Shown piece by piece: positions 16,253-24,445 of a stretch of DNA of 24,445 nt (the first letter of the stretch is position 1; each line of letters begins with the position of its first letter). The DNA is from Candidatus Caldilinea saccharophila. GTDB taxonomy: Bacteria > Chloroflexota > Anaerolineae > Caldilineales > Caldilineaceae. The DNA is taken from contig JADJVW010000054.1 in the NCBI GenBank assembly GCA_016710365.1, forward strand, positions 1 through 24,445, given 5' to 3'. A program made the translations under genes and the position numbers. The notes beneath the pieces are model-generated. The model saw only the letters and a list, made by a program, of their open reading frames with translations. It had not been told where the DNA came from and ran no database searches.

Positions 16253-17389
16253 CTATCCCCACGCCAGCTCCACAATCGAGCGCACGATATCGAATGTAGC
16301 GTGCGGACGTCCCAGCGTGCGCGCCCGTTCCGACATCGTGCGCAAATGGTCGCGCTCCGGCCCAAACCAGCGCGCGATAATGGCGGCAATCCCCGCCGGC
16401 GACTCCTCGTAGAAGCCGACATGATTGTCCACCACATAGGGCGCATTGCCCTCTTCCTGGCCGGGAATAAAGCCGCTCAACACGAGCGGGAGGCCGCAGA
16501 TCAGCGCTTCGGCAATGGTGCCGGGGCCGGCCTTGCTCACGACGCAATCGCACGCCGTCATCCAGTCGGGCATGTTGTCGACGAAGCCGTTGATCCGCAC
16601 CGGCGTTGCCCAGGTGCGCGCGGCCAACCGCTCCTGCAGCGCCTTGTTGCGCCCGCAGATAACCACGATTTGCCCGGCTATCTTCCCCCCTTGGCTGAGG
16701 CTGGCGTCGCACGCGGCGGCAATCTCCTCCACTGGGCCGATGCCTTCTCCGCCGCCGATCAACAACACGGCCGGCAGTTCCAGCGCCATACCCAACGCGG
16801 CGCGCAACTCAGTTTGAGGGCGTGGGGTGCGTGCAAAGGCCGGGCGAATGGGCAACCCGAGCAGATGGATGCGCTCATCGGTAATGCCCGCGCGACGCGC
16901 CATCGCCTGTGTGTTTTCGCTGGCTACGTAGACGGCATCGACCTGCGGGTGAAACCACAGCGGGTGCGCGGTTGTCAGGTCGGTCACGACGGTGACAAAA
17001 GGAACGCGCTGCGGGCGACGCGCCATAGCTAACATGCTCACAAGTTGCAGCAGCGGGTGCACGGAGATGATCAAATCCGGCGTGTGCTGCGCGATGGCTT
17101 GGTCGACCGCGCCCACCAGCAACCGGCTGCTGACTTGCGCCAGCGCGTTGCTGAGGCCATGCGTCTGGCCGCCGTAGAGCAATTTCCACATCCAGGGCGC
17201 GTCGTTCGACAAAAAAGGGTACGCCTTGGGCATCTGGTTGAAAGGCCACGGCAGATAGTCGGTGATGAAATCGATGACGTCGATGGCGAAGCGGCCGGGA
17301 TACAACTCGTCGAAGCCGGCCTTGAGCGCCTGCGCGCTGGCGCGATGGCCGCCGCCGGTGTCGCTCATCAGGATTAAGATGCGTTGCAT
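16253..17389 (-). CDS. MGDG-synthase/GT28-like glycosyltransferase
   Basis: Probably transfers a sugar from a nucleotide donor to a diacylglycerol-type or polyprenyl lipid at the inner membrane face. The 378-residue product begins with the family pattern ILILMSDTGGGHRASAQALK (4-23). This is followed by the acceptor-side helix region DFITDYLPWPFNQMPKAY, the donor-side glycine loop LLIGGGEGIGPVEE and the nucleotide-sugar motif SKAGPGTIAEAL, then LVLSGFIPGQEEGN. It is similar in plan to monogalactosyldiacylglycerol synthases and processive diacylglycerol glucosyltransferases. The start at 17389 is chosen because the family N-terminus begins there; the frame stays open to 17509 over the upstream gene. 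It follows the phosphotransferase stop by 7 nt and is the last gene of the minus-strand run. Confidence 0.87.
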   Translation of the reverse strand: MQRILILMSDTGGGHRASAQALKAGFDELYPGRFAIDVIDFITDYLPWPFNQMPKAYPFLSNDAPWMWKLLYGGQTHGLSNALAQVSSRLLVGAVDQAIAQHTPDLIISVHPLLQLVSMLAMARRPQRVPFVTVVTDLTTAHPLWFHPQVDAVYVASENTQAMARRAGITDERIHLLGLPIRPAFARTPRPQTELRAALGMALELPAVLLIGGGEGIGPVEEIAAACDASLSQGGKIAGQIVVICGRNKALQERLAARTWATPVRINGFVDNMPDWMTACDCVVSKAGPGTIAEALICGLPLVLSGFIPGQEEGNAPYVVDNHVGFYEESPAGIAAIIARWFGPERDHLRTMSERARTLGRPHATFDIVRSIVELAWG

Positions 17390-17396
17390 AGCAGCT

Positions 17397-18917
17397 TTAG
17401 TAAGCGCCTTTGGCGCGGAGGACGGCCGGCACCGACCGCAGGAGGATGTTAATGTCCAGACCGATGCTCCAGTTTTCGACGTAATAAATGTCGAGCAGCA
17501 CCATCTCATCGAAGGTCAGGTCGCTGCGCCCGCTGACCTGCCACAAGCCCGTCAGCCCTGGGCTGACAGAGAGTCGCTTCTTCATCCACTCTTGATATTG
17601 GTCGACTTCTTGGGGCAAGTTGGGGCGCGGGCCAATCAGGCTCATTTCCCCGTGCAGCACGTTGAATAACTGCGGCAGCTCGTCCAGGCTGTAGCGACGG
17701 ATAAAGCGCCCGACCCGCGTCAGGCGCGGATCGTTGCGAATTTTGAACAGCGGCCCGGTCGATTCATTTAGTTCAGCGACCTGGCTGCGCAACTCGTCGG
17801 CGTTGCTGACCATGGAACGAAATTTGAAGCACGCAAATTCCTTGCCGTGCTTGCCCACGCGCATCTGCCGAAAGAGAATCGGCCCAGGCGTGTCGAGGCG
17901 GATCGCCAACGCGATCAGCAGCACGAAGGGCAACGCCACCAACGCCATCAACACGCCAACGGCGATGTCAAACGTCCGTTTGATCACCAAATTCCAGCCC
18001 TGGATCGAAACATCGCGCGTTGAAATGAGCGGAATGCCGTTGAGTTCCACGACCTTCATCTGGTTTTTGGTCAGTTGAAACAGGTCGGGCACGACAAAGG
18101 CTTCCACCTTCAGTTGCTCGCACTCGCGCAGCAGGCGCTGAATCGTGCGGTGCGTCTGCCAGGGCAGGCAGATGATGACGCGTTGAATGCCGTGGCTGGC
18201 CATCACCTCCGGCGCCTTTTCCACCGAACCGAGCGCCTTAAAGCGGCCGACATCCGTGCTGCTTTTGGCCGGGTTGTCGTCGAGAAAGCCAACCAGCTTC
18301 AGCCCATAATCGGGGCGTGCGGCCAGCGTACGCATGACCATGCGTCCCACATCGCCGGCGCCGATCAGCAGCACGCGGCGCACGCCGATGTCGTACTGGC
18401 GCAGATGGCCGCGCGCCATCATGATCACAAGGCGGCTGGCGCCCAGATAGACGGTGACAAGTATGGCCGTATACAAGAAAACAAGGCGGCTGTACAGCAT
18501 CGGCCGGAAGATCAGGTTGACCACGATCAGGAGAATGACGCCGATCGTGGAAGCAGTGGCGATCCGCCATGTTTCTTCGACCCAACTGCGCCCCGGCTGA
18601 TAGGGATAAACGAGCGAGAAGCGGAAGGAGAACAACATGAAGACGACCAGCAACAGCACCAACGGCAGATAACTCACCAGCGACAACTGGAACGCAGGGT
18701 CAACCGCAATAAACAGTTGCAGTTGATAGCGCAGCAGATAAGCCGTGAGAAAGGCGGCAAAAATCAGCAGCGCGTCCGAGCCAATCAGCAACGGCATCCA
18801 TAGCCGTGCGGGGACGCGGCGCGCAGCCATGGCAAGCCAGCTTTCGCGCTGGGGCTTGATGGTTACGCTGCTTTTCGATGTCGTGTCAGTCAGATTTAGA
18901 TTGTCAACGGTTGCCAT
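17397..18917 (-). CDS. Undecaprenyl-phosphate sugar phosphotransferase (WcaJ/CpsE-type)
   Basis: Initiates lipid-linked exopolysaccharide or capsule synthesis by moving a sugar-1-phosphate from a nucleotide sugar to undecaprenyl phosphate. The 506-residue length and plan are typical. Four N-terminal helices lie between about 37 and 180, followed by a Rossmann-like CoA-binding-type domain (VRRVLLIGAGDVGRMVMRTL). The C-terminal sugar transferase domain starts with KRTFDIAVGVLMALVALPFV. Its catalytic surroundings are GPILFRQMRVGKHGKEFACF, the KFRSM motif, the Asp-Glu pair in YSLDELPQLFNVLHGEMSLI with GPRP after it, and SPGLTGLWQVSGRSDLTFDE. The start at 18917 encodes a disordered leader of about 30 residues; no Shine-Dalgarno is visible. 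Sugar specificity (glucose or galactose) cannot be told. Confidence 0.93.
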   Translation of the reverse strand: MATVDNLNLTDTTSKSSVTIKPQRESWLAMAARRVPARLWMPLLIGSDALLIFAAFLTAYLLRYQLQLFIAVDPAFQLSLVSYLPLVLLLVVFMLFSFRFSLVYPYQPGRSWVEETWRIATASTIGVILLIVVNLIFRPMLYSRLVFLYTAILVTVYLGASRLVIMMARGHLRQYDIGVRRVLLIGAGDVGRMVMRTLAARPDYGLKLVGFLDDNPAKSSTDVGRFKALGSVEKAPEVMASHGIQRVIICLPWQTHRTIQRLLRECEQLKVEAFVVPDLFQLTKNQMKVVELNGIPLISTRDVSIQGWNLVIKRTFDIAVGVLMALVALPFVLLIALAIRLDTPGPILFRQMRVGKHGKEFACFKFRSMVSNADELRSQVAELNESTGPLFKIRNDPRLTRVGRFIRRYSLDELPQLFNVLHGEMSLIGPRPNLPQEVDQYQEWMKKRLSVSPGLTGLWQVSGRSDLTFDEMVLLDIYYVENWSIGLDINILLRSVPAVLRAKGAY

Positions 18918-19060
18918 TTCAACAAGCTACTTGCTATGCTCATGTTGGAGTTAGCCGGGAGCGGCCGCCAAGTTGCCGCGATCTATGTGTTAGTGGAGAG
19001 CGATCCAGCCTGCATTGTGCCAGCGAATTGCATTGCTCACAAGTTGGCAAGCCAACTGAG
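18918..19060. other. Spacer upstream of the sugar phosphotransferase gene
   Basis: No gene is supported here. The only structure is a 7-bp inverted repeat AGTTGGC-AA-GCCAACT (19042-19057) next to the tandem element. I could not identify a convincing promoter for the phosphotransferase, whose transcription may start here or read through from the GT4 genes. Confidence 0.45.
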
Positions 19061-19178
19061 TAGGTCGGGCTATCAGCCCGACGTAGCTTCCCTCATTTGA
19101 TTGAGCATCGTCGCCTCCCGCATCGGCCCGACCTGCTGCTGGTTGACGCAACACCGTCAGGCTGGTAGCCCGACCTAC
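19061..19178. repeat. MITE-like element, tandem copy 1 (118 bp)
   Basis: This is one of two 118-bp direct copies that differ at about five positions. It begins TAGGTCGGGCTATCAGCCCG and ends GTCAGGCTGGTAGCCCGACC plus TAC. Including G19060, the first 23 nt are the near-perfect inverse of the last 23 nt (two mismatches). Each terminus can also fold alone (GTCGGGCT-ATC-AGCCCGAC). There is no coding capacity, and the form is that of a non-autonomous inverted-repeat element. Confidence 0.8.
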
Positions 19179-19192
19179 GGCTTGCCAGATAG

Positions 19193-19310
19193 GAGGTCGG
19201 GCTACCAGCCCGACGTAGCTTCCCTCATTTGATTGAGCGTCGTCGCCTCCCACATCGGCCCGACCTGCTGCTGGTTGACGCAACACCGTCAGGCTGATAG
19301 CCCGACCTAC
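19193..19310. repeat. MITE-like element, tandem copy 2 (118 bp)
   Basis: This is the second copy, separated from the first by 14 bp (GGCTTGCCAGATAG). It starts GAGGTCGGGCTACCAGCCCG and ends CAGGCTGATAGCCCGACCTA plus C. Its differences from copy 1 are single substitutions only, so the duplication is recent or the copies are kept alike by conversion. It lies between the GT4 genes and the phosphotransferase gene and may interrupt or attenuate read-through. Confidence 0.8.
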
Positions 19311-19317
19311 AGGGAAC

Positions 19318-19364
19318 GTCCCAAGAACTGGGACAGGCCCGGCCAGACAGCATTCCGGGAATGC
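19318..19364. terminator. Two small hairpins at the 3' end of the second GT4 gene
   Basis: GCATTCC-G-GGAATGC (19350-19364) touches the stop codon of the minus-strand gene, and GTCCCA-AGAAC-TGGGAC (19318-19334) follows it. Neither has a U-tract, so intrinsic termination would be weak. Confidence 0.35.
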
Positions 19365-20537
19365 TACACGCATCGGTGTACGCGCTGGTAGATCGCCAGC
19401 GTCTCCTCGGCGCAGCGCCGCCATGAAAAGCGCGCCGCCTGTATACGCCCACGCGTTGACAGCATACCGCGCACCTCCGGCTGCCCCACCACCAGATGCA
19501 AGGCTGTAGCCAGCGCATCCTCATCGTGAGAGGGGAAAGCCAGCGCGGCTTCACCCACCACTTCGCTGACGCCCGGTGCACGACTGCACACCACCGGCGT
19601 CCCACACGCCATCGCCTCCAGCACGGGCAAACCAAAGCCCTCGAACAGGCTGGGATAGACAAAAACCTCTGCCGCCGCGTACCAATCCGGCAGTTCATCA
19701 CCAGGAATGAAGCCAGGAAAGATCACCTGCTCCGTCAGCCCCAGCGTCTCCACCGTACGAAAAATTTCCGTATAATACCAGCCCTGTGCGCCCGCCAGCA
19801 CCAGCTTCACTGTACGCTCCGCCGGCGCACAAGCATCCCGCCACCGCGCAAACGCACGCAAGAGCCGCTCCAGATTCTTGCGGCTCCAGCGTGCCAAGAT
19901 AGAGCAAATAGCGTTCAGGCAGATGCTTGCGCCGGCGGAAGGCTTGCGTCGCCTCTGCGTTACGCGGCGTGAAGCGCGGCGACACCCCATTGTGTACAAC
20001 TGTGATCCGGTGCGCCGGCGTTCCAAAATAGCGTTGCAGGTCGGCGGCGGTTTGATGGCTGACCGCAATGATGCGCGCCGCGCGCGCGGTGCTGGCGCGG
20101 CAGAGCGCAGTCAAATAGGCGCGCTTGAAAGGCGGCAACATCTCCGGCGTACGCACAAAGGCCAGGTCGTGCACCGTCACCACGCCTTGACATGGCGCCG
20201 TCAGCGGCAGCACGTTGACCAGCCCATGCACCAGGTCGGCGCGCTGGCGCATCAGATGTGCGGGCAGGCTGATCTGCTCCCAGGCAATGCGCGCGGCCGG
20301 ATTTTCCAGCGGCAACGCAGAACGGACGAGGCGGACGCCCGTCGCCGCAAAGGTCGTGGCATGAAGATACGCGGTGATGTCAATCGCAGCGCTGCTGGAT
20401 GCCGCGCTGCCTTGCCGCGCCTGACGTTCCAGCGCCAACGCGCCGAGCGCACGCAGCAATTCAGCGCTAGTTGCTCACGCCTGGCGCCGATAGCTGCGCT
20501 GATCGCCGAGCAGATGAGCGTTGATGGCGACTCTCAT
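19364..20537 (-). CDS. GT4-type glycosyltransferase (second of pair), frameshifted
   Basis: Predicted retaining glycosyltransferase of the cell-surface glycan block. The natural start is ATG 20537 (MRVAINAHLLGDQRSYRR), which overlaps the preceding stop as ATGA, but a TGA follows after 20 codons. The family sequence AGVSN is seen out of frame at about 20470-20480, and ELLRALGALALERQ resumes in the original frame, so small compensating indels are implied. A second break near 19880 (LGTLEP, then RKNLERLLRAFARW) looks like loss of two bases in CGCG. Downstream motifs are intact: VIFPGFIPGDELPDWYAAAE, the SLFEGFGLPVLEAMACGTPV donor site and GVSEVVGEAALAFP. The longest uninterrupted pieces are 19364-20068 and about 19698-20459. 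It is either a decaying gene or an error-laden consensus. Confidence 0.8.
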
Positions 20538-21646
20538 GCGACGCCCGCCATCCGACGGTAGACCGCCACCGTCTGCGCAGCGATTTGCGCCATCGTGAAG
20601 TGAGCGAGCACGCCGCCGTCGGCCTGCGCCAAGCTCTGCACGCCTGCGTGGCTCATCGAGCAGAAGCTGAAGCTGGGCGGCCAGGGCGGCACAATCGCGT
20701 TCGGGGTAGATCAACCCGGCCGCGCCGATCACGTGCGGGATTTCGCCGCTGTCGCTGCCGACGACCGGCGTCGCACATGCCATGGCTTCAATCAGCACGC
20801 GGCCAAATTGTTCCTTCCAGGTCGAGGTCGTATGGCTGGGCAGGACGAGCGCGTCCAGGCCGCGATGGAATGCCGGCATGTCCGTGCTTTCGATGCGCCC
20901 CACAAAGGTCACACGGTCGCGGATGCCGAGCACACCGGCCAATTGCTGCAGCGCGGACAACTCATCCCCTTCGCCTGCCAGCGCCAGACGCCACTCCCCG
21001 CGCAAGGCCGCGCAGGCATGGAGCAAGTCGGCGATGCCCTTTTCCGGCAGCAGTCCGCCCGCATAGCCGATGTGGAGAGGGCGCCCGTCAGCCGGGCGCG
21101 GTGCGGCCGCAGCAGGTGTGAACACAGCCGGGTCGACGCCAAACTGTGGGATCACGGCCACCTCGCCGGAGAAACCCTTACGGCGCAGCACAGCCGCCGC
21201 GTCCTGATTGCCGGCGATGGCGACGCGCGCGGCGCGATAGTTGGCGCGCTCGAAGGCGGAAAACGGCAACGGATAGCGGCGATACAAGTTCTGCCAGGTG
21301 AAAAAGGTGGCTGGGATGCCGGCGCGGGCGGTCAGACGCAGCGCAAGCCAGGTGGCAAGGTTGTACGGCTCTTCGTCGAAATGCAGTACATCGGGGGCAA
21401 CGCTCCGCAATTCCTTTCCCAAAGTTGGATAATAATGGAAATGAAAATTGCCATTGCCGCGGATGGGAATGGCGCGCAAGGTGTAGCCCTCGGTATGTAC
21501 GGGACGCATCCTCTGTGACCCGCGGCGGTCGCGCCAGGCAGGCGGCGTCAACACGACCAGGTCGACGCCCAGCCGTGCGATCTCTTCTGGCCTTCCGTTG
21601 ATAGGCGCCTGACGACCAATGCTTTACTGACCATAAGCACACGCAT
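20534..21646 (-). CDS. GT4-type glycosyltransferase (first of pair), frameshifted
   Basis: Predicted glycosyltransferase acting in glycan assembly. The start ATG 21646 reads MRVLMVSKALVV, after which the family sequence GAYQRKA, EEIARLGVDLVV and LTPPAWRDRR is spread over three frames, implying one extra base near 21610 and another near 21588. From 21554 the frame is clean: APDVLHFDEEPYNLATWLAL, the GVDPAVFTP region, LHIGYAGGLLPEKGIADLLH, FVGRIESTDMPAFHRGLDAL and the donor motif FGRVLIEAMACATPVVGSDS. A third break near 20600-20620 separates DEPRRRAELGA from VLAHFTMAQIAAQTVAVYRR, whose stop overlaps the next ATG at 20537. The repaired length, about 370 residues, is normal for GT4. It is transcribed divergently from the ArsA-like gene. 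Confidence 0.82.
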
Positions 21647-21690
21647 CTTCTCATTATAAACGGGGCATTGCGTACCAACACACTCAGAGA

Positions 21691-21704
21691 GTGTATGCTA
21701 TACT
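21691..21704 (+). promoter_or_regulatory. Possible extended -10 promoter for the ArsA-like gene
   Basis: TGCTATACT (21696-21704) is a good extended -10 element but has no clear -35. It overlaps the end of a small inverted repeat ACACT-CAGAG-AGTGT (21680-21694). The predicted leader to ATG 21877 is about 165 nt and contains the spacer-type repeated words CCTCTGCATCTC and CCTCTGCGTC, with no gene. Confidence 0.35.
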
Positions 21705-21876
21705 GCGACAGCTATTGCGCTAGCGGCGGACGCCATCAGCGGGCGTCCTGCCTGCCAGCGCATGGGAATGAAAATGCCTTTTTCCGCGTGCCTCTGCATC
21801 TCAGAGCCTCTGCGTCAAAGGCTATCTTCAAGTCACTGCGAATTGGCTGAATCAAACAGCACAAGAAGGAATTTCT

Positions 21877-23145
<1,269 letters not shown>

Positions 23146-23151
23146 GCTGCT

Positions 23152-23200
23152 CGCTCCAGCAAAAACGCCACCAGATTCTGGTGGCGTTTTTGCTGGAGCG
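23152..23200. terminator. Bidirectional intrinsic terminator with 24-bp perfect stem
   Basis: 23152-23175 (CGCTCCAGCAAAAACGCCAC plus CAGA) is fully complementary to 23177-23200 with a single central T. The core is AAAAACGCCACC...GGTGGCGTTTTT, which gives a GC-rich stem followed by five T on both strands. It sits 6 nt after the ArsA-like stop and 80 nt beyond the stop of the convergent minus-strand gene, so it can end both transcripts. Confidence 0.88.
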
Positions 23201-23280
23201 CTACAAAGAGGAGAGAGCAAATCTATCAATCGGTGCAGTCAATCACCGGTTCACAAGCGGCAGATAAAGGCTGGTTATAT

Positions 23281-23685
23281 TCATAAACTCAATGTCATAG
23301 AGAGGTCGTAAACGATCGGTACATCGGCAGTGACGGCGCCCCCAACCTCACCCACGTCGATGACCAACGACATATTGTGATGGGCGTCCTCGGCCCACAC
23401 CAGGTACGCGCCATACGCCAGGTCAGTCAGCACAAAATCGCCAGCGGCGTCGGCGGTCACCACGATCGGGGCGGCCCCACCCTGGCGTTGCACATAGACG
23501 GTGGCATGGGGCACATTCAATTCATCCAGTTCTGCTACCGAGTTGCCGTTGCTGTCATAATATACCGTGCCGGACACGATGCCGCTGTTGGCATCATGAT
23601 CAGTCGCCAGCGCTGGCGCCGCCATCAACACGATCAGCACGATCTGGATGATTGTCATGTATGCCATCAGTAGCTTGCGGTTCAT
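23281..23685 (-). CDS. Small secreted protein with Cna-B/SdrD-B-like beta-sandwich
   Basis: The 134-residue product starts with a Sec signal peptide (MNRKLLMAYMTIIQIVLIVL, then cleavage expected near APALA-TD, about residue 27). The mature part has one domain with the pattern SGTVYYDSNGNSVAELDELN, then VPHATVYVQRQ, TADAAGDFVLTDLAYGAYLV and a final strand region. DSNGN...DE resembles the calcium-binding turn of SdrD B-like repeats, and AGDFVLTDLAYGAYLV matches the carboxypeptidase-regulatory/Cna-B sandwich. No cell-wall anchor or second domain is present. ATG 23685 has GGAGGGG 4 nt upstream. It is a single gene, convergent with the ArsA-like gene, with unknown function. A role as an exported binding or structural module is inference. 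Confidence 0.82.
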   Translation of the reverse strand: MNRKLLMAYMTIIQIVLIVLMAAPALATDHDANSGIVSGTVYYDSNGNSVAELDELNVPHATVYVQRQGGAAPIVVTADAAGDFVLTDLAYGAYLVWAEDAHHNMSLVIDVGEVGGAVTADVPIVYDLSMTLSL

Positions 23686-23963
23686 TTACCCCTCCGCCGA
23701 AATTATCTTCTCTAGCTGGCATCCTATCACGACGAACTACTTACAATCCTTTCATTCTCCTGTCATTGTACTCCATTCTGCTTAAGGAAGCAATATATTC
23801 TGGAAAATGACATGTGATTTTTAAGGTCGCAGATTGGTGATGCGCCCGGCAGCGTGATGCCTTGTGGCGCTTATTCCACTTTGTGGTAAAGTACAGCAGA
23901 TTGTCACAGGGGCATCCACCGGCGATGAAAGCGCCCGGCAGATGGCATGGAGAGGAGCTGAAC

Positions 23964-24445
23964 ATGGTCATGATCGCCGCACCAACGGTTGACATCGAGA
24001 AAATGGGACAGGCCGCGCGGGCGGCAAGCCGCCACTTGGCGACCTATTCGACCAACACCAAAAATGCGACGCTGCTCCAGATCGCCGACCTGCTGGAAGC
24101 GCGCCTGGACATTATCCTGGCGGCCAATGCCCAGGATATGGCCGATGGCCGCGCGCGTGGACTGACGCCCGCGCTGCTGGATCGGCTGCTGCTCACCGAG
24201 ACGCGTATCCGCGCGTTGGCCGCGGACGCCCGCAGCGTAGCCGCGCTCCCCGACCCGGTCGGCTCGGAGATCGAGGGACGCCTGCTGCCCAACGGCATGC
24301 GTCTCAGTCGCCGCCGCATTCCGATCGGCGTGCTGGGCGTCATTTACGAGGCGCGGCCCAATGTCACCATCGATATCGCCACGCTTTGCCTCAAGACGGG
24401 CAATGCCGTAATTTTGCGCGGCGGCAGCGAAACCTTGCGCAGCAA
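23964..24445 (+). CDS. proA: Gamma-glutamyl phosphate reductase (partial, 5' part)
   Basis: NADPH-dependent reductase that converts gamma-glutamyl phosphate to glutamate 5-semialdehyde, the second step of proline synthesis in the cytoplasm. The first 160 residues are visible before the right edge. They include MGQAARAASRHLATYSTNTK, ILAANAQDMADGRARGLTPA, a LLDRLLLT segment, RIPIGVLGVIYEARPNVTID and LKTGNAVILRGGSE, all typical of the ProA N-terminal nucleotide-binding domain. The catalytic cysteine lies beyond the window. ATG 23964 has GAGGAGC 6 nt upstream. No proB precedes it, so the two genes are split or proB follows elsewhere. Confidence 0.95.
   Translation, partial: MVMIAAPTVDIEKMGQAARAASRHLATYSTNTKNATLLQIADLLEARLDIILAANAQDMADGRARGLTPALLDRLLLTETRIRALAADARSVAALPDPVGSEIEGRLLPNGMRLSRRRIPIGVLGVIYEARPNVTIDIATLCLKTGNAVILRGGSETLRS

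Noticed and set aside
19060..19310. CRISPR-like repeats
   Set aside because: Only two long copies with a 14-bp gap and terminal inverted repeats; no short regular repeat-spacer pattern or cas genes.
18990..19701. Coding frames across the tandem repeats
   Set aside because: The repeated peptides (for example YVGLVARP and YVGLIARP) come only from the duplicated non-coding element and have no start signals.

Overview
The window reads as a chromosomal segment of a GC-rich bacterium, most likely a Chloroflexota member (Anaerolineae/Caldilineae type). That placement is an inference from gene content (dnaX-ybaB-recR, an ArsA/Get3 ATPase with an HSP20-like tail, tandem AI-2E-type permeases) and from short palindromic intergenic repeats typical of such genomes; no rRNA or other marker gene is present. 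I see no tRNA, rRNA, CRISPR array, integrase or transposase gene.

Layout. 1-1891 (minus) is a class A penicillin-binding protein running off the left edge. 2140-3141 (minus) is an orphan two-helix membrane protein of lower GC. 3242-3511 (plus) is a decayed fragment of a pyruvate/acetoin dehydrogenase E1 alpha gene. 3559-6297 (plus) is the dnaX-ybaB-recR DNA replication/repair cluster, in which dnaX changes frame near its 3' end. 6406-8082 (plus) is the large subunit of a methylmalonyl-CoA mutase family enzyme, flanked by copies of one palindromic repeat and carrying a frame-scrambled internal segment. 8383-10856 (plus) holds two overlapping AI-2E/PerM-type permeases. 10976-12784 (plus) is a GH13 alpha-glucan enzyme. 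13176-16242 (plus) holds a PhaR-like regulator overlapping a patatin-like hydrolase, then a membrane-anchored TIM-barrel glycosidase-like protein.

16253-21646 (minus) is a cell-surface glycan block: two GT4-type glycosyltransferases that overlap by ATGA, a tandem 118-bp inverted-repeat element, a polyprenyl-phosphate sugar phosphotransferase (WcaJ/CpsE type) and an MGDG-synthase/GT28-like glycosyltransferase. The phosphotransferase would start a lipid-linked glycan and the GT4 enzymes would extend it; the GT28-like enzyme may glycosylate a lipid. 21877-23145 (plus) is an ArsA/Get3-type ATPase, which converges across a strong symmetric terminator with a small secreted beta-sandwich protein (23281-23685, minus). 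The window ends inside proA (23964 onward, plus).

A recurring oddity is frame damage: about a dozen apparent small indels in dnaX, the E1 alpha remnant, the mutase and both GT4 genes, while neighbouring genes are clean. Some may be real decay or recoding, but several look like consensus errors. I did not find a clearly new multi-gene system; the most system-like groupings are the PhaR-like/patatin pair and the glycan block.
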